Shown piece by piece: positions 26,186 to 34,911 of a stretch of DNA of 45,759 nucleotides. A model generated the notes under the pieces. It searched no databases and had not been told where the DNA came from. It saw nothing but the letters and a program-made list of their open reading frames with translations. A program made the position numbers and the translations under genes. The stretch comes from an uncultured Ruminococcus sp. Lineage in GTDB: Bacteria; Bacillota; Clostridia; RUG12999. The number at the start of each line of letters is the position of its first letter. Within the stretch, counting starts at the first letter, position 1. Location of the stretch: contig CACZWD010000015.1 of NCBI GenBank assembly GCA_902784805.1, positions 1 to 45,759 of the forward strand. The letters are read 5' to 3'.

Positions 26186-27118
26186 TTAAACGCTTAAAAC
26201 CGATATTTTTTTAATTATAAGCTCACCGCTTGTAACAGCAACGGCGGCATATTTAATATCATATACATTAAAGCTCGCGATTTTAAAAGTATTTATACTT
26301 TCTTGCAGCTCAAATGCCGTTACCGACCCTTCTTTTACAGGGTTTAGCGTTTCTTCGCGGCTTGTGCCGACAGCAATATTTACCCAGCTGTCCTTGTTAG
26401 CGACAAGCTCCGTAAATATATGTCCCGTGACACAAGAGTTTAATTCCGCAAGCACGTATCCGCCTTCGCGCACAATTATTTCTCCTTCAGAGTTAATATC
26501 CTCAATTTTTATTTTACGGGCTTTGTAATATTCTTCCGTATCCTTCGGAACATCGGTGCCGGTCGTTTCATCCGCAAGCAAGCTTTCAAGCATACCGCTT
26601 TCCTTAAAAACTCCGGCGGAAATATTCTTTAACGGCTCCAGCTTTTTTATGTATAAAAGCTCCGGTTTCACGTCAGTAAGCTGCGTGGAATCAAACATTT
26701 CGTCATCCTCCTGCCAATGCTTTTCCTCTCTTGTAAGCTTCCAGATATCCGCACCGTTTTTCTGACCATAAAGAATAACGCCTTTAAAATCGTACCCGCT
26801 CGCGAAAATAAGCTCTCCGTCTTTAACCGCTTCGGCGCAAATATAGTTTGGAAGCGTTTCATTTCCGAGAGCGTCAATCGCAACAATACTGTTTTCACCG
26901 TGAAGCTCAATATCAATTTCAAAAATACTCTCTTTATCCGCGGCTTTGGTATTGCTCCCGACAAGCATACCGTCCGCAAACACCCGAAACGGGCACGGGG
27001 AAGCAATGCGAAGCGTTATCTCGCCTTGCATCTCGGTTTTCACCTTAAAGCCCGCCATAATGTTTTTTTCGTTTTCACAGCCCTGCGGCCATATGGGTTT
27101 TGCCTTTATAAATTCCAT
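26186..27118 (-). CDS. Unknown protein resembling the N-terminal beta-sandwich part of alpha-L-rhamnosidases
   Basis: 310 residues, no signal peptide, no membrane segment. The start (PIWPQGCENEKNIMAGFKV) and the stretch RVFADGMLVGSN resemble the carbohydrate-binding N-terminal domain of GH78 proteins. The second half (YVLAELNSCVTGHIFTELVA, then SWVNIAVGTSREETLNP) resembles the following beta-sandwich. The catalytic (alpha/alpha)6 barrel is absent, so no enzyme activity can be claimed. It is the last gene of the pheST-thiI operon, 38 bases after thiI, with a GGGGGAAGG site before ATG 27118. The family assignment is from pattern recognition only. Confidence 0.6.
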   Translation of the reverse strand: MEFIKAKPIWPQGCENEKNIMAGFKVKTEMQGEITLRIASPCPFRVFADGMLVGSNTKAADKESIFEIDIELHGENSIVAIDALGNETLPNYICAEAVKDGELIFASGYDFKGVILYGQKNGADIWKLTREEKHWQEDDEMFDSTQLTDVKPELLYIKKLEPLKNISAGVFKESGMLESLLADETTGTDVPKDTEEYYKARKIKIEDINSEGEIIVREGGYVLAELNSCVTGHIFTELVANKDSWVNIAVGTSREETLNPVKEGSVTAFELQESINTFKIASFNVYDIKYAAVAVTSGELIIKKISVLSV

Positions 27119-27156
27119 TTTAAAGCCTTCCCCCTTCGCAAAAGGTTTGAAAATTT

Positions 27157-28326
27157 TTAGCTTACATCAATTACTTTTGTTTCCTCAACCGCGGCTTTTA
27201 CAAGACCGTCAAAATCAAGCTTTTTCTCGGCAAGCTCTATACGTTCCATTCTCGGCTTGGTATCGGGATGCTTCGGCACAAAAAGCGTACAGCAATCCTC
27301 ATACGGCAAAACAGAGGTTTCGTAGGTGCCTATTTTTCTCGCGTAATCCATAATTTCTATTTTATCCATACCCGAAAGCGGGCGTAAAATCAGCATATCC
27401 GTCACGCTGCTTGTAACAACCATACTCTGAAGCGTCTGGCTCGCGACCTGCCCGAGACTTTCACCCGTTATAAGTACGGATGCGCCGCACTGTTTTGCGA
27501 TTATTTCAGAGATTTTCGTCATAAAGCGCCGCATAATAATTGTAAGATATTCTTCGGGACAATTATCACGAATGGCAAGCTGAATATCCGTAAACGGAAC
27601 AATGTGCAGCCTTATTCTTCCGGAATATTCCGAAACAAGCCTTGCAAGCTCAATAACCTTTTCCTTTGCCCGTTCAGACGTGTAAGGATAGCTGAAAAAA
27701 TTGACCGCTTCAAGCTTCAGACCCCTTCTTGCCATCATCCAGCCCGCAACAGGCGAATCTATCCCTCCGGAAAGAAGAAGCAGCCCTTTACCGCTTGTGC
27801 CGGACGGCACGCCGCCCGCGCCCTGAAGCTTTTCACAATATATATATGCGTATTCCTCACGAATATCAACATTAACCGTAACTTGCGGATTAATAACATC
27901 AACTTTAAGATTTTTAAAGCTCTCAAGAAGCACGCCGCCGAGAAGCGCGCATATTTCGGGCGATTTCATCGGAAATTTTTTATCCGCCCTCTTTGCTTCA
28001 ACTTTAAACGTTTCCGCGTTTTCAAGACGCGCCGCCATTTTTTCCTTCGCGACGCGGCAAATATCCTCAAAATTTTTTTCCGCGCGGTACGCGGGCGATA
28101 TTGTCGCCACTCCAAAAACTTTTTTGGAAACTTCAAAGGCGCCTTCCATATCGGCGCCACTTTCTTTCGGAGTAACATATATGGTTGACTGCGCCGACCA
28201 TATTTCAAACCTGCCGTATTTTTTCAGCGCCCATTTTAAATTATTTTTCAGCTTATCCTCAAAGCTTTTCCGGTTATTTCCCTTTAAAACAAGCTCTCCG
28301 CATTTAAGCATTAATAAATCTGCCAT
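27157..28326 (-). CDS. thiI: ThiI, tRNA 4-thiouridine synthase (no rhodanese domain)
   Basis: 389 residues. The N-terminal ferredoxin-like and THUMP domains (about 1-165) bind tRNA. The PP-loop adenylation site is SGGIDS (186-191), followed by FFSYPYTSERA and ITGESLGQVASQTLQS. The DCCTLF segment carries the conserved catalytic Cys of this family. The C-terminal rhodanese domain of the E. coli enzyme is missing, as in Bacillus, where a dedicated cysteine desulfurase delivers sulfur directly. That partner is the gene immediately upstream. The ATG at 28326 is five bases after the desulfurase stop, and its AGAGGA site overlaps that stop. Confidence 0.95.
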   Translation of the reverse strand: MADLLMLKCGELVLKGNNRKSFEDKLKNNLKWALKKYGRFEIWSAQSTIYVTPKESGADMEGAFEVSKKVFGVATISPAYRAEKNFEDICRVAKEKMAARLENAETFKVEAKRADKKFPMKSPEICALLGGVLLESFKNLKVDVINPQVTVNVDIREEYAYIYCEKLQGAGGVPSGTSGKGLLLLSGGIDSPVAGWMMARRGLKLEAVNFFSYPYTSERAKEKVIELARLVSEYSGRIRLHIVPFTDIQLAIRDNCPEEYLTIIMRRFMTKISEIIAKQCGASVLITGESLGQVASQTLQSMVVTSSVTDMLILRPLSGMDKIEIMDYARKIGTYETSVLPYEDCCTLFVPKHPDTKPRMERIELAEKKLDFDGLVKAAVEETKVIDVS

Positions 28327-28331
28327 AATTA

Positions 28332-29483
28332 CTATCCTCTGTAAAACTTTCTTATTTTCGGTACTTCTTCAAGTAAAACCTTAACTGTATATTTTGCTTC
28401 GTCCATGGTATTATATCCGGAAAAACTAAACCTCAGACTTCCGTCAATTTCACCGTTTTTAAGCCCCATTGCCGTAAGCACCTTTGAAGGTGACGGGTGA
28501 TTTGACGAACAAGCCGAGCCTGAACTTACAAAAATCCCCCTTGCTTCAAGACTGTGAAGCAGTATTTCGGAGCGCAGCCCCGTAAACGTTATGTTAAGAA
28601 TATTTGAAACTGTGCTTTCTCCGTTTGTAAAGCAGCCGTCAAGACAGCTCAAAACGCTGTTCGATATATATTTTTTTATCTCCGCTGTTTTTTTATTTGT
28701 TTCTTCCCTTTCAGCCATAGCTTTTTCGCTTGCCGCGCCAAATGCCGCGATACCCGGTACATTTTCCGTACCGGAACGAAAATTCTTTTCCTGCCCTCCG
28801 CCGAAAATACCCGTTTTTATACTCACTCCGTTTTTTATGTAAAGCGCTCCTATACCTTTCGGCGCGTGAATTTTATGCCCGCTTACCGAAGCGAAATCCA
28901 CGCCGAGCATAGCGGGCGAAACCCCTGTTTTTCCGTAAGACTGCACCATATCCGAATGAGCAAAAGCTCTCGGCGATGCCTTTTTAACCATATTTACAGC
29001 TTCGCGTACAGGCATAATACAGCCTGTTTCATTATTTACATGCATCATTGATATCAAAATAATTTTCTCGCTCATATACTTTTTCAACATATCCATATCA
29101 GGCTGACCGTTTTTTAACAAATCAATATATATAAGCTTAAAATTATGCTCACTTTTAAGGTTTTCAAGCACCTCCAGAACAGAAGGGTGCTCCGCCTTTG
29201 TTGTAATGACGGTATCTCCCCATTTCAACCCTTTTTTTACCGCACCCGAAAGCGCAAGATTGTTACTTTCCGTGGCGCAGGAAGTAAAATAAATTTCTTC
29301 CGCTTTTACTCCCCAAAGCGCAGCAACGCTTTCACGCCCCCGACGCATAATTTTTTCAGCTTCAAGTCCTTTATTATGCAGTGACGAGGGATTGCCGTAC
29401 TCCATTGTCATTGCGCTTAAAGCGGCATCGGCAGCTTCTTTGCAAACCATTGTTGTTGCGGCGTTATCAAAATAAATCTCCAA
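28332..29483 (-). CDS. Cysteine desulfurase (NifS/IscS family), likely sulfur donor for ThiI
   Basis: 383 residues, PLP-dependent. It starts MEIYFDNAATT, with PLP Lys204 in SVSGHKIHAPKG and persulfide Cys325 in SSGSACSSNHPSPS. The active-site loop is of the long IscS/NifS kind (group I). It moves sulfur from cysteine to an acceptor. The position directly before thiI, with a five-base gap, matches the NifZ-ThiI pairs of Bacillus, so tRNA thiolation is the inferred main role. No iscU or nifU is next to it. The start is a TTG at 29483 behind AGGAGCAGGA. Confidence 0.93.
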   Translation of the reverse strand: MEIYFDNAATTMVCKEAADAALSAMTMEYGNPSSLHNKGLEAEKIMRRGRESVAALWGVKAEEIYFTSCATESNNLALSGAVKKGLKWGDTVITTKAEHPSVLEVLENLKSEHNFKLIYIDLLKNGQPDMDMLKKYMSEKIILISMMHVNNETGCIMPVREAVNMVKKASPRAFAHSDMVQSYGKTGVSPAMLGVDFASVSGHKIHAPKGIGALYIKNGVSIKTGIFGGGQEKNFRSGTENVPGIAAFGAASEKAMAEREETNKKTAEIKKYISNSVLSCLDGCFTNGESTVSNILNITFTGLRSEILLHSLEARGIFVSSGSACSSNHPSPSKVLTAMGLKNGEIDGSLRFSFSGYNTMDEAKYTVKVLLEEVPKIRKFYRG

Positions 29484-29496
29484 AAAAATCCTGCTC

Positions 29497-30246
29497 CTAA
29501 CTGCGTTTTCTTTTTTGCATATTGTACATTATTTTTACAAGCGGCTTCTCGGGCACAAAATGTCTGAAAAAAAGCGCCGCTTTTATAAGCCTTCCCGGCA
29601 CAATTACCATTTTACCTTTGAACATTTTATTAACGGCGTATTTAGCTACATACTCGCTTGAAAGCCCATCAATTCCAAAGCGTACCCCGGCAACCTTATT
29701 AAACTCCGTATTTACAGGTCCGGGACAAAGAACCGATATATGCACATTTTTCCCGCCGCGCCGCATTTCCTCGTTAATCGCTTCCGTAAGCCTCAATACA
29801 TAAGCTTTTGTGGCATAATAACATGAAAGCAGCGGTCCGGCGAAAAAACCCGCGACCGATGCCACATTCATAATATATCCGCTATTTCTCGCGGCAAAAT
29901 CCTTAACATAAAGCTTTGTGAGAATATGCGTGCCGATTATATTTGTCCTTATCATTTCGAGCTCACGTTCAAGCGGAACATCGGTAAATTTTCCAAATGC
30001 GCCGAAACCGGCGTTGTTTATAAGCACGTCTATGTTTCTGTCTTTAAGCTCCTCGTAAAGCTTAAAAACATTTTCTTTTTTTGATAAATCCGCTTCAAAA
30101 ATCTCACAATTATTAAGCTCACGCGCGAGCTCTTCAAGTCTTTCACGCCTTCTTGCGACAAGTAAAAGCCTATGTCCTTGCCCGGACAAATATCTTGCCA
30201 TATCTCTGCCTATTCCCGAGCTTGCGCCTGTAATAAGTATAAGCAT
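29497..30246 (-). CDS. SDR-family oxidoreductase (DltE-like)
   Basis: 249 residues, classical short-chain dehydrogenase. TGASSGIG (residues 6-13) binds the cofactor, NNAG (76-79) stabilises the fold, and Ser/Tyr/Lys sit in NVASVAGF and YYATK. The Arg-rich patch RRRERLEEL after the second strand suggests NADP(H). The substrate is unknown. The C-terminus is basic and hydrophobic (AALFFRHFVPEKPLVKIMYN), which may bring it to the membrane. AAGGAG precedes the ATG at 30246; neighbours are 13 and 18 bases away within the pheST-thiI operon. Confidence 0.9.
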   Translation of the reverse strand: MLILITGASSGIGRDMARYLSGQGHRLLLVARRRERLEELARELNNCEIFEADLSKKENVFKLYEELKDRNIDVLINNAGFGAFGKFTDVPLERELEMIRTNIIGTHILTKLYVKDFAARNSGYIMNVASVAGFFAGPLLSCYYATKAYVLRLTEAINEEMRRGGKNVHISVLCPGPVNTEFNKVAGVRFGIDGLSSEYVAKYAVNKMFKGKMVIVPGRLIKAALFFRHFVPEKPLVKIMYNMQKRKRS

Positions 30247-30264
30247 ATAATTTCTCCTTATGCC

Positions 30265-31203
30265 TTACGGCAGCTGAAAAACACTTTTATCGTAAAACGG
30301 CTGTGTCCAAAGCATTGAGCCATATTCGCTTGTTACCTGAATACGAACATATTTTTCTTTTCCGTTCAGCTCATAACGCAGCTCCTCACCGAATTTCGTA
30401 AGAAGCACTCTCCCCTGCTCACCGAAAACGGTAAACCTGCACCTGTCTCCAAAAGTAGGCACTTCTTCCTTAGCGGAAAGCGTAATAACATTATCGTTAA
30501 AAGATACGTTTTTAATAAGAAGTCCGTTTGAAACATAAAATCTGCCTCTTTTAAGAGCATTGATAATATCTTTTTTGCTTCTTGACGGTGCGTAAACCAC
30601 GGTAAAAGCACGTGACAAATCTTCCCAGCGATGAAAATCGTCCGTTCCTATTCCCCAAATAAGCTTTCCGTGGGTAAGAAAATAATCCCACACGTCGGTC
30701 GCAAGACCGCTGCCGCCTATACGAAAAGCCTTGCCGTTTAAAATCTCAATACCAGCAATACCTGACAAATAATCTATCTCAAGAGGCGACCAGCACCTTT
30801 TTAGATTGTATTTTCCGTCACTTGTCAGGTCGTCTCCTGTAGGTATAGCTCGGTTTGGATGGCATATAAATGTTATTCCCCCATCACGTATTGCAGAGTC
30901 AATGACCTTCTGATGGTTTCCGAAAACCACATTTTTTGTATTAAGTACAAGCATTTCTTTGCTCTGGCAATATTCATACCCGTCAATAAGAGTCATATCA
31001 AACTCATCTTCATAAACGGATGCGTCTGTATGCATATCGCAGTTTGTTATCGCAAGTATACTGTAACCACATTCACGGTACAAACCTATAACCTCTTTTA
31101 AATCGTGTCTTCCCGGCGTACCTTTTCCTGTTCCGCAATGTGTATGAAAATTCGCCTTGTACCATGTCATTGTTTCAATGCCTTCATACGGATTGGTAAA
31201 CAT
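30265..31203 (-). CDS. PHP-domain metal-dependent phosphoesterase-like protein
   Basis: 312 residues. The PHP metal ligands can be seen in order: HTH in KANFHTHCG (about 18-24), the NCDMHTD segment, CHPNRAI and GTDDFHRW. The last 90 residues form a beta-rich tail (ISLNGL-like, EVPTFGDRCRFTVFGEQG). PHP proteins hydrolyse phosphomonoesters such as nucleotides or histidinol phosphate; this one is not a polymerase PHP or HisK by length, and its substrate is open. GGAAGGG lies 10 bases before ATG 31203; an inner ATG at 31170 is possible. It follows pheT by 55 bases. Confidence 0.85.
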   Translation of the reverse strand: MFTNPYEGIETMTWYKANFHTHCGTGKGTPGRHDLKEVIGLYRECGYSILAITNCDMHTDASVYEDEFDMTLIDGYEYCQSKEMLVLNTKNVVFGNHQKVIDSAIRDGGITFICHPNRAIPTGDDLTSDGKYNLKRCWSPLEIDYLSGIAGIEILNGKAFRIGGSGLATDVWDYFLTHGKLIWGIGTDDFHRWEDLSRAFTVVYAPSRSKKDIINALKRGRFYVSNGLLIKNVSFNDNVITLSAKEEVPTFGDRCRFTVFGEQGRVLLTKFGEELRYELNGKEKYVRIQVTSEYGSMLWTQPFYDKSVFQLP

Positions 31204-31258
31204 TACGCATCATCCCTTCCGCAAAAACCAGACAGGCTGCCGCCCCGGCGGCAAAAGA

Positions 31259-33640
31259 CTATCTGAGTTTTCCGCCAAGTTTATTTTCAATATTTTTCAC
31301 AATTTTATTCATCGCGTTTGTAATTTCTTCTTCCGTGAGAGTGCCCTCCGCGGAACGCATTGTAAGCGCGTAAGCTACACTCTTTTTGTCATCAGGTATC
31401 TGCTTTCCTTTATAAACATCAAAAAGCTGAAGCTTTTCGAGAATTTTACCGCAGGATTCCTTTATAACCTTTTCAATTTCGCTGACCGGAACGCCGCTGT
31501 CAATAATAACAGCAAGGTCTCGTGTAACAGCAGGGAATTTCGGAAGCGGTTTAAATTTCTTTTCCGTATCAACGGCTGCCGCGAAGGACGCAAAATCAAT
31601 TTCGGCAACATAAACCTTGCTTTCAAAACCGTATTTTTTTGAAACAAGCGGATGTATTTCGCCCATTATTCCCGCATTTTTTCCGTTAATTAACACATCG
31701 GCGCATCTTCCGGGGTGGAAGGTTAGATTTTCCTTGTTTGCCGTATATTCCATACATTTAACGCACGCGGCCTCACAAAGCTCTTCTATAACACCCTTTA
31801 ATACAAAGAAATCCACCTTGTCACCGTACATACCTATTGTAATTTTATTATGCTCGTCCGGAAGCTTATCCTCCGTAGTCGGAATATATGTTTTCCCGAT
31901 TTCAAAAAGCTTTGCCGATTCATTTCTGAGATTATTGTTCCTCGCAAGCGTTTCGAGCATTGAGCCTATTGTCGTGGTTCTCATAACGGAGTTTTCCTCA
32001 CCGAGAGGGTTTGATATTACCGTCATTTTGCGCAAAGCGCTGTCCTCGGGAATATTCATCATATCAAGCGTTTTCGGACTTATAAACGAATAAGTCATTA
32101 TTTCGTAAAGTCCAAGTCCCGCAAGAATATTTTTCACTTTTATTTCCGTATTTTTTAACATATCCCTTCCGCCGGGCGTGGTTTCTCCCCGAAGAAGCGT
32201 TGACGGAATTTTATCGTAGCCGTAAATTCTGACAACCTCTTCCGCAATATCAGCCATAAACTCAATATCCTGCCTGTATGTCGGCGCAAGACATTTGCCG
32301 TCTTTTACCTCAAAATCAAGCTTTTTAAGAGTATCAACCATAAACTGCTCTGAAATATCCGTACCGAGAAAAGCGTTTATTTTATCGGGATTTACCTCAA
32401 TCCACTCTCTCTTATCCTCCGCGTTATTTATATCAATTATACCGTCAACGACCTCGCCCGCGCCAAGCATTTCAACAAGCTGGCAGGCTCTGTCGGACGC
32501 CTCTTTTACCATAAACGGGTCAAGGAATTTTTCATAAAGTGCCGATGCGTCGGTTCTCATGCCGAGCTTTTTCGCGGTAAGCCTAATGCTCTTGCCGTCA
32601 AAGTTTGCGGTTTCAAACACAATCGTTTTTGTATCGTCTTTAATCTCGGAGTTTTCTCCGCCCATAACGCCCGCAACGGCAACCGCTTTTTTTGCGTCAC
32701 ATATAACAAGCATGGAAGGGTCAAGCTTTCTGTCAACTCCGTCCAGCGTTGTAATTGTTTCGTTATTCTCCGCGTTTCTGACTATTATTTTGCTTCCTTC
32801 AAGATACGAAATGTCAAAAGCGTGCATCGGCTGACCGTATTCAAGAAGAATATAGTTAGTGATATCGACGATATTGTTTATTGAACGAAGCCCGCAGCCC
32901 TGAAGTCTTTCAACAAGCCATTTCGGTGAAGGACCTATTTTTACGTTTTTAACAACTCTTGCGGTATATCTTTTGCAAAGCTCCGTATTTTTAACCTCAA
33001 CGGAAAGTATATCGTTTATATTTCCGCCGCTGCCTTTAACTGAAACCTCGGGGAGCTTAAGCGGTTTATCAAACGTAACCGCCGTTTCCCTTGCAAGACC
33101 GATAACGCTTAAACAATCCTGCCTGTTAGGGGTAATTTCAAATTCGATAATATGCTTATCAAGCCCTAAAACCTTTTTTATATCCGTTCCGGGCTGAACG
33201 TCATCAACAACTGTCATTATTCCGTTTTCGTTTGCGCCCTCGTAATCGTTTATGCCGAGTCCAAGCTCCTCGTGCGAACACATCATTCCCTGTGAAAGCA
33301 CGCCGCGAAGCTTGCCCTTTGTGATTTCAACGCCGCCCGGCAGCTTTGATTTATGAAGCGCGACAGGCACCAGCTGACCTTCATAAACATTTTTTGCTCC
33401 CGTTACTATCTGCAAATTTTCATCCTGTCCCACATCAAGCTGACAAACCACAAGCTTATCCGCGTCGGGATGTTTTTCTATTTTAAGTATTTTTCCGACA
33501 ACAACATTTTGTATCTCATCGCCGGGATTTTCGATTCCTTCAACCTTTGAGCCGGACATTGTCATTTTATCCGCGTATTCCTTAGGCGTTACTCCTTTTA
33601 TATCAACAAGCTCGCCTATCCATTCCATTGAAACTTTCAT
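31259..33640 (-). CDS. pheT: Phenylalanyl-tRNA synthetase beta subunit
   Basis: 793 residues, full bacterial length. Order: N-terminal tRNA-binding OB fold (about 40-150, EKHPDADKLVVCQLDVG), B3/B4 editing domain (about 210-370), B5 domain, catalytic-like core with the SNPLGEENSVMRTT segment, and C-terminal FDX-ACB anticodon-binding domain (KFPAVTRDLAVIID). Forms the alpha2-beta2 enzyme with PheS and removes mischarged Tyr-tRNA-Phe. GGAGG lies 10 bases before ATG 33640. It follows pheS by 27 bases. Confidence 0.96.
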   Translation of the reverse strand: MKVSMEWIGELVDIKGVTPKEYADKMTMSGSKVEGIENPGDEIQNVVVGKILKIEKHPDADKLVVCQLDVGQDENLQIVTGAKNVYEGQLVPVALHKSKLPGGVEITKGKLRGVLSQGMMCSHEELGLGINDYEGANENGIMTVVDDVQPGTDIKKVLGLDKHIIEFEITPNRQDCLSVIGLARETAVTFDKPLKLPEVSVKGSGGNINDILSVEVKNTELCKRYTARVVKNVKIGPSPKWLVERLQGCGLRSINNIVDITNYILLEYGQPMHAFDISYLEGSKIIVRNAENNETITTLDGVDRKLDPSMLVICDAKKAVAVAGVMGGENSEIKDDTKTIVFETANFDGKSIRLTAKKLGMRTDASALYEKFLDPFMVKEASDRACQLVEMLGAGEVVDGIIDINNAEDKREWIEVNPDKINAFLGTDISEQFMVDTLKKLDFEVKDGKCLAPTYRQDIEFMADIAEEVVRIYGYDKIPSTLLRGETTPGGRDMLKNTEIKVKNILAGLGLYEIMTYSFISPKTLDMMNIPEDSALRKMTVISNPLGEENSVMRTTTIGSMLETLARNNNLRNESAKLFEIGKTYIPTTEDKLPDEHNKITIGMYGDKVDFFVLKGVIEELCEAACVKCMEYTANKENLTFHPGRCADVLINGKNAGIMGEIHPLVSKKYGFESKVYVAEIDFASFAAAVDTEKKFKPLPKFPAVTRDLAVIIDSGVPVSEIEKVIKESCGKILEKLQLFDVYKGKQIPDDKKSVAYALTMRSAEGTLTEEEITNAMNKIVKNIENKLGGKLR

Positions 33641-33667
33641 ATATTTTCTTCCTCCAAGTCTGATTAA

Positions 33668-34702
33668 TTAAAACTGCTTTAAAAATCTTACGTCGTTCTC
33701 ATAGAAAAGCCTTAAATCATTTACCGAAAATCTTCCCATAACAACACGCTCAATACCCATTCCAAAGGCAAAGCCGCTATATACTTCCGGGTCTATGCCG
33801 CAGCCCTTAAGAACCTTCGGGTGTACCATACCGGCACCCAGAATTTCAATCCAGCCTTCGCCCTTACATATGCGGCAGCCCTTGCCCCCGCAGTTAAAGC
33901 AGCAAAGGTCAACCTCCGCCGACGGCTCGGTAAAATTAAAATGATGAGGACGAAGCTTGATTCTTGCGTTTTCACCGTAAAGCTTTTTGGCAAACAGTTC
34001 AAGCGTTCCTTTAAGGTCGGTCATTGTAACGCCTTTATCAACGACAAGCCCTTCCATCTGATGAAAAAGCGGGCTGTGCGTTGCGTCAACGGCGTCCGAG
34101 CGATATACTCTTCCCGGTGACACAATCCTTATAGGAGGTCTTGTTTTTTCCATTACACGCACCTGTACCGGTGAAGTCTGAGTTCTCAGCACTATATTCT
34201 CGTTTATATAAAACGTATCCTGTGTATCTCTTGCAGGGTGATTCTTAGGTATATTGAGCTTCTCAAAATTATAAAGGTCATATTCAACCTCGGGACCGTC
34301 AACCACCTGAAAACCGAGTCCCACAAATATGTCTGTCATCTCGTTTAACACCTGTGTAATCGGGTGAAGTCTGCCCGCTTCACTGTGTTTGCCCGGCATT
34401 GTAACGTCAATTTCCTCTGCCCTGAGCTTATATTCAAGTTCCGCGTTTTCAATTTCTTTTTTTGTCTTATCAATAAGCTTTTCAACTTCACTTCGCACTT
34501 CGTTGGCAAGCTGACCTATAACAGGTCTTTCCTCCGCAGAAAGCGCTCCCATACCTCTCAGAACAGAAGTAATTTCTCCCTTTTTGCCGAGAAATTTAAC
34601 CCTAACAGCTTCAAGAGCTTCCGCCCTGCTTTCTTTGTTTTGCGCAAGCGCTGCAATTTCCTCCCGCGCCATACGCCCTATTTGCTCTAATTTTTCTCTC
34701 AT
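33668..34702 (-). CDS. pheS: Phenylalanyl-tRNA synthetase alpha subunit
   Basis: 344 residues. An N-terminal coiled coil (1-90) binds tRNA, followed by the class II catalytic core: [21 protein letters not shown], motif 2 [15 protein letters not shown], and motif 3 [13 protein letters not shown]. The Cys-rich insert [18 protein letters not shown] is common in Firmicute PheS. I place the start at ATG 34702, six bases after GGAGG; a longer frame from 34753 would begin at about the transcription start and is rejected. The leader is only about 50 bases and has no T-box. Confidence 0.95.
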   Translation of the reverse strand: MREKLEQIGRMAREEIAALAQNKESRAEALEAVRVKFLGKKGEITSVLRGMGALSAEERPVIGQLANEVRSEVEKLIDKTKKEIENAELEYKLRAEEIDVTMPGKHSEAGRLHPITQVLNEMTDIFVGLGFQVVDGPEVEYDLYNFEKLNIPKNHPARDTQDTFYINENIVLRTQTSPVQVRVMEKTRPPIRIVSPGRVYRSDAVDATHSPLFHQMEGLVVDKGVTMTDLKGTLELFAKKLYGENARIKLRPHHFNFTEPSAEVDLCCFNCGGKGCRICKGEGWIEILGAGMVHPKVLKGCGIDPEVYSGFAFGMGIERVVMGRFSVNDLRLFYENDVRFLKQF

Positions 34703-34755
34703 AACAATCCTCCATAAGCATATATAAATAAGTATGTTAAATTTTACATACATAT

Positions 34756-34784
34756 ATTTTACAGCAAAAAAGCCGATATGTCAA
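34756..34784 (-). promoter_or_regulatory. sigma-A promoter of the pheST operon
   Basis: Minus-strand TTGACA (34779-34784), 17-base spacer, TAAAAT (34756-34761). It is the only strong promoter seen for the seven-gene operon down to 26186. Confidence 0.88.
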
Positions 34785-34821
34785 TAAAATTCCGAATTTT
34801 TTGTTAATTTTTTGAAATCCA

Positions 34822-34850
34822 TTGACTTTTTATTGCTTATATAATATAAT
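34822..34850 (+). promoter_or_regulatory. sigma-A promoter of the MmeI-like gene
   Basis: TTGACT (34822-34827), 17-base spacer, TATAAT (34845-34850), divergent from the pheST promoter. Confidence 0.85.
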
Positions 34851-34911
34851 TTAAAATATACAGAAGAAAATAGCCTGTTATTGAGATTTTATTGAAAAGG
34901 GGACCCTATAA

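Noticed and set aside
31219-31260. GCCGCC/GGCGGC hairpin between pheT and the PHP gene
   Set aside because: Short stem without a T-run on the minus strand; not a convincing terminator, and the genes look co-transcribed.
34703-34753. Longer N-terminus of PheS starting at 34753
   Set aside because: It would start at about the predicted transcription start and has no ribosome binding site; the ATG at 34702 has GGAGG.
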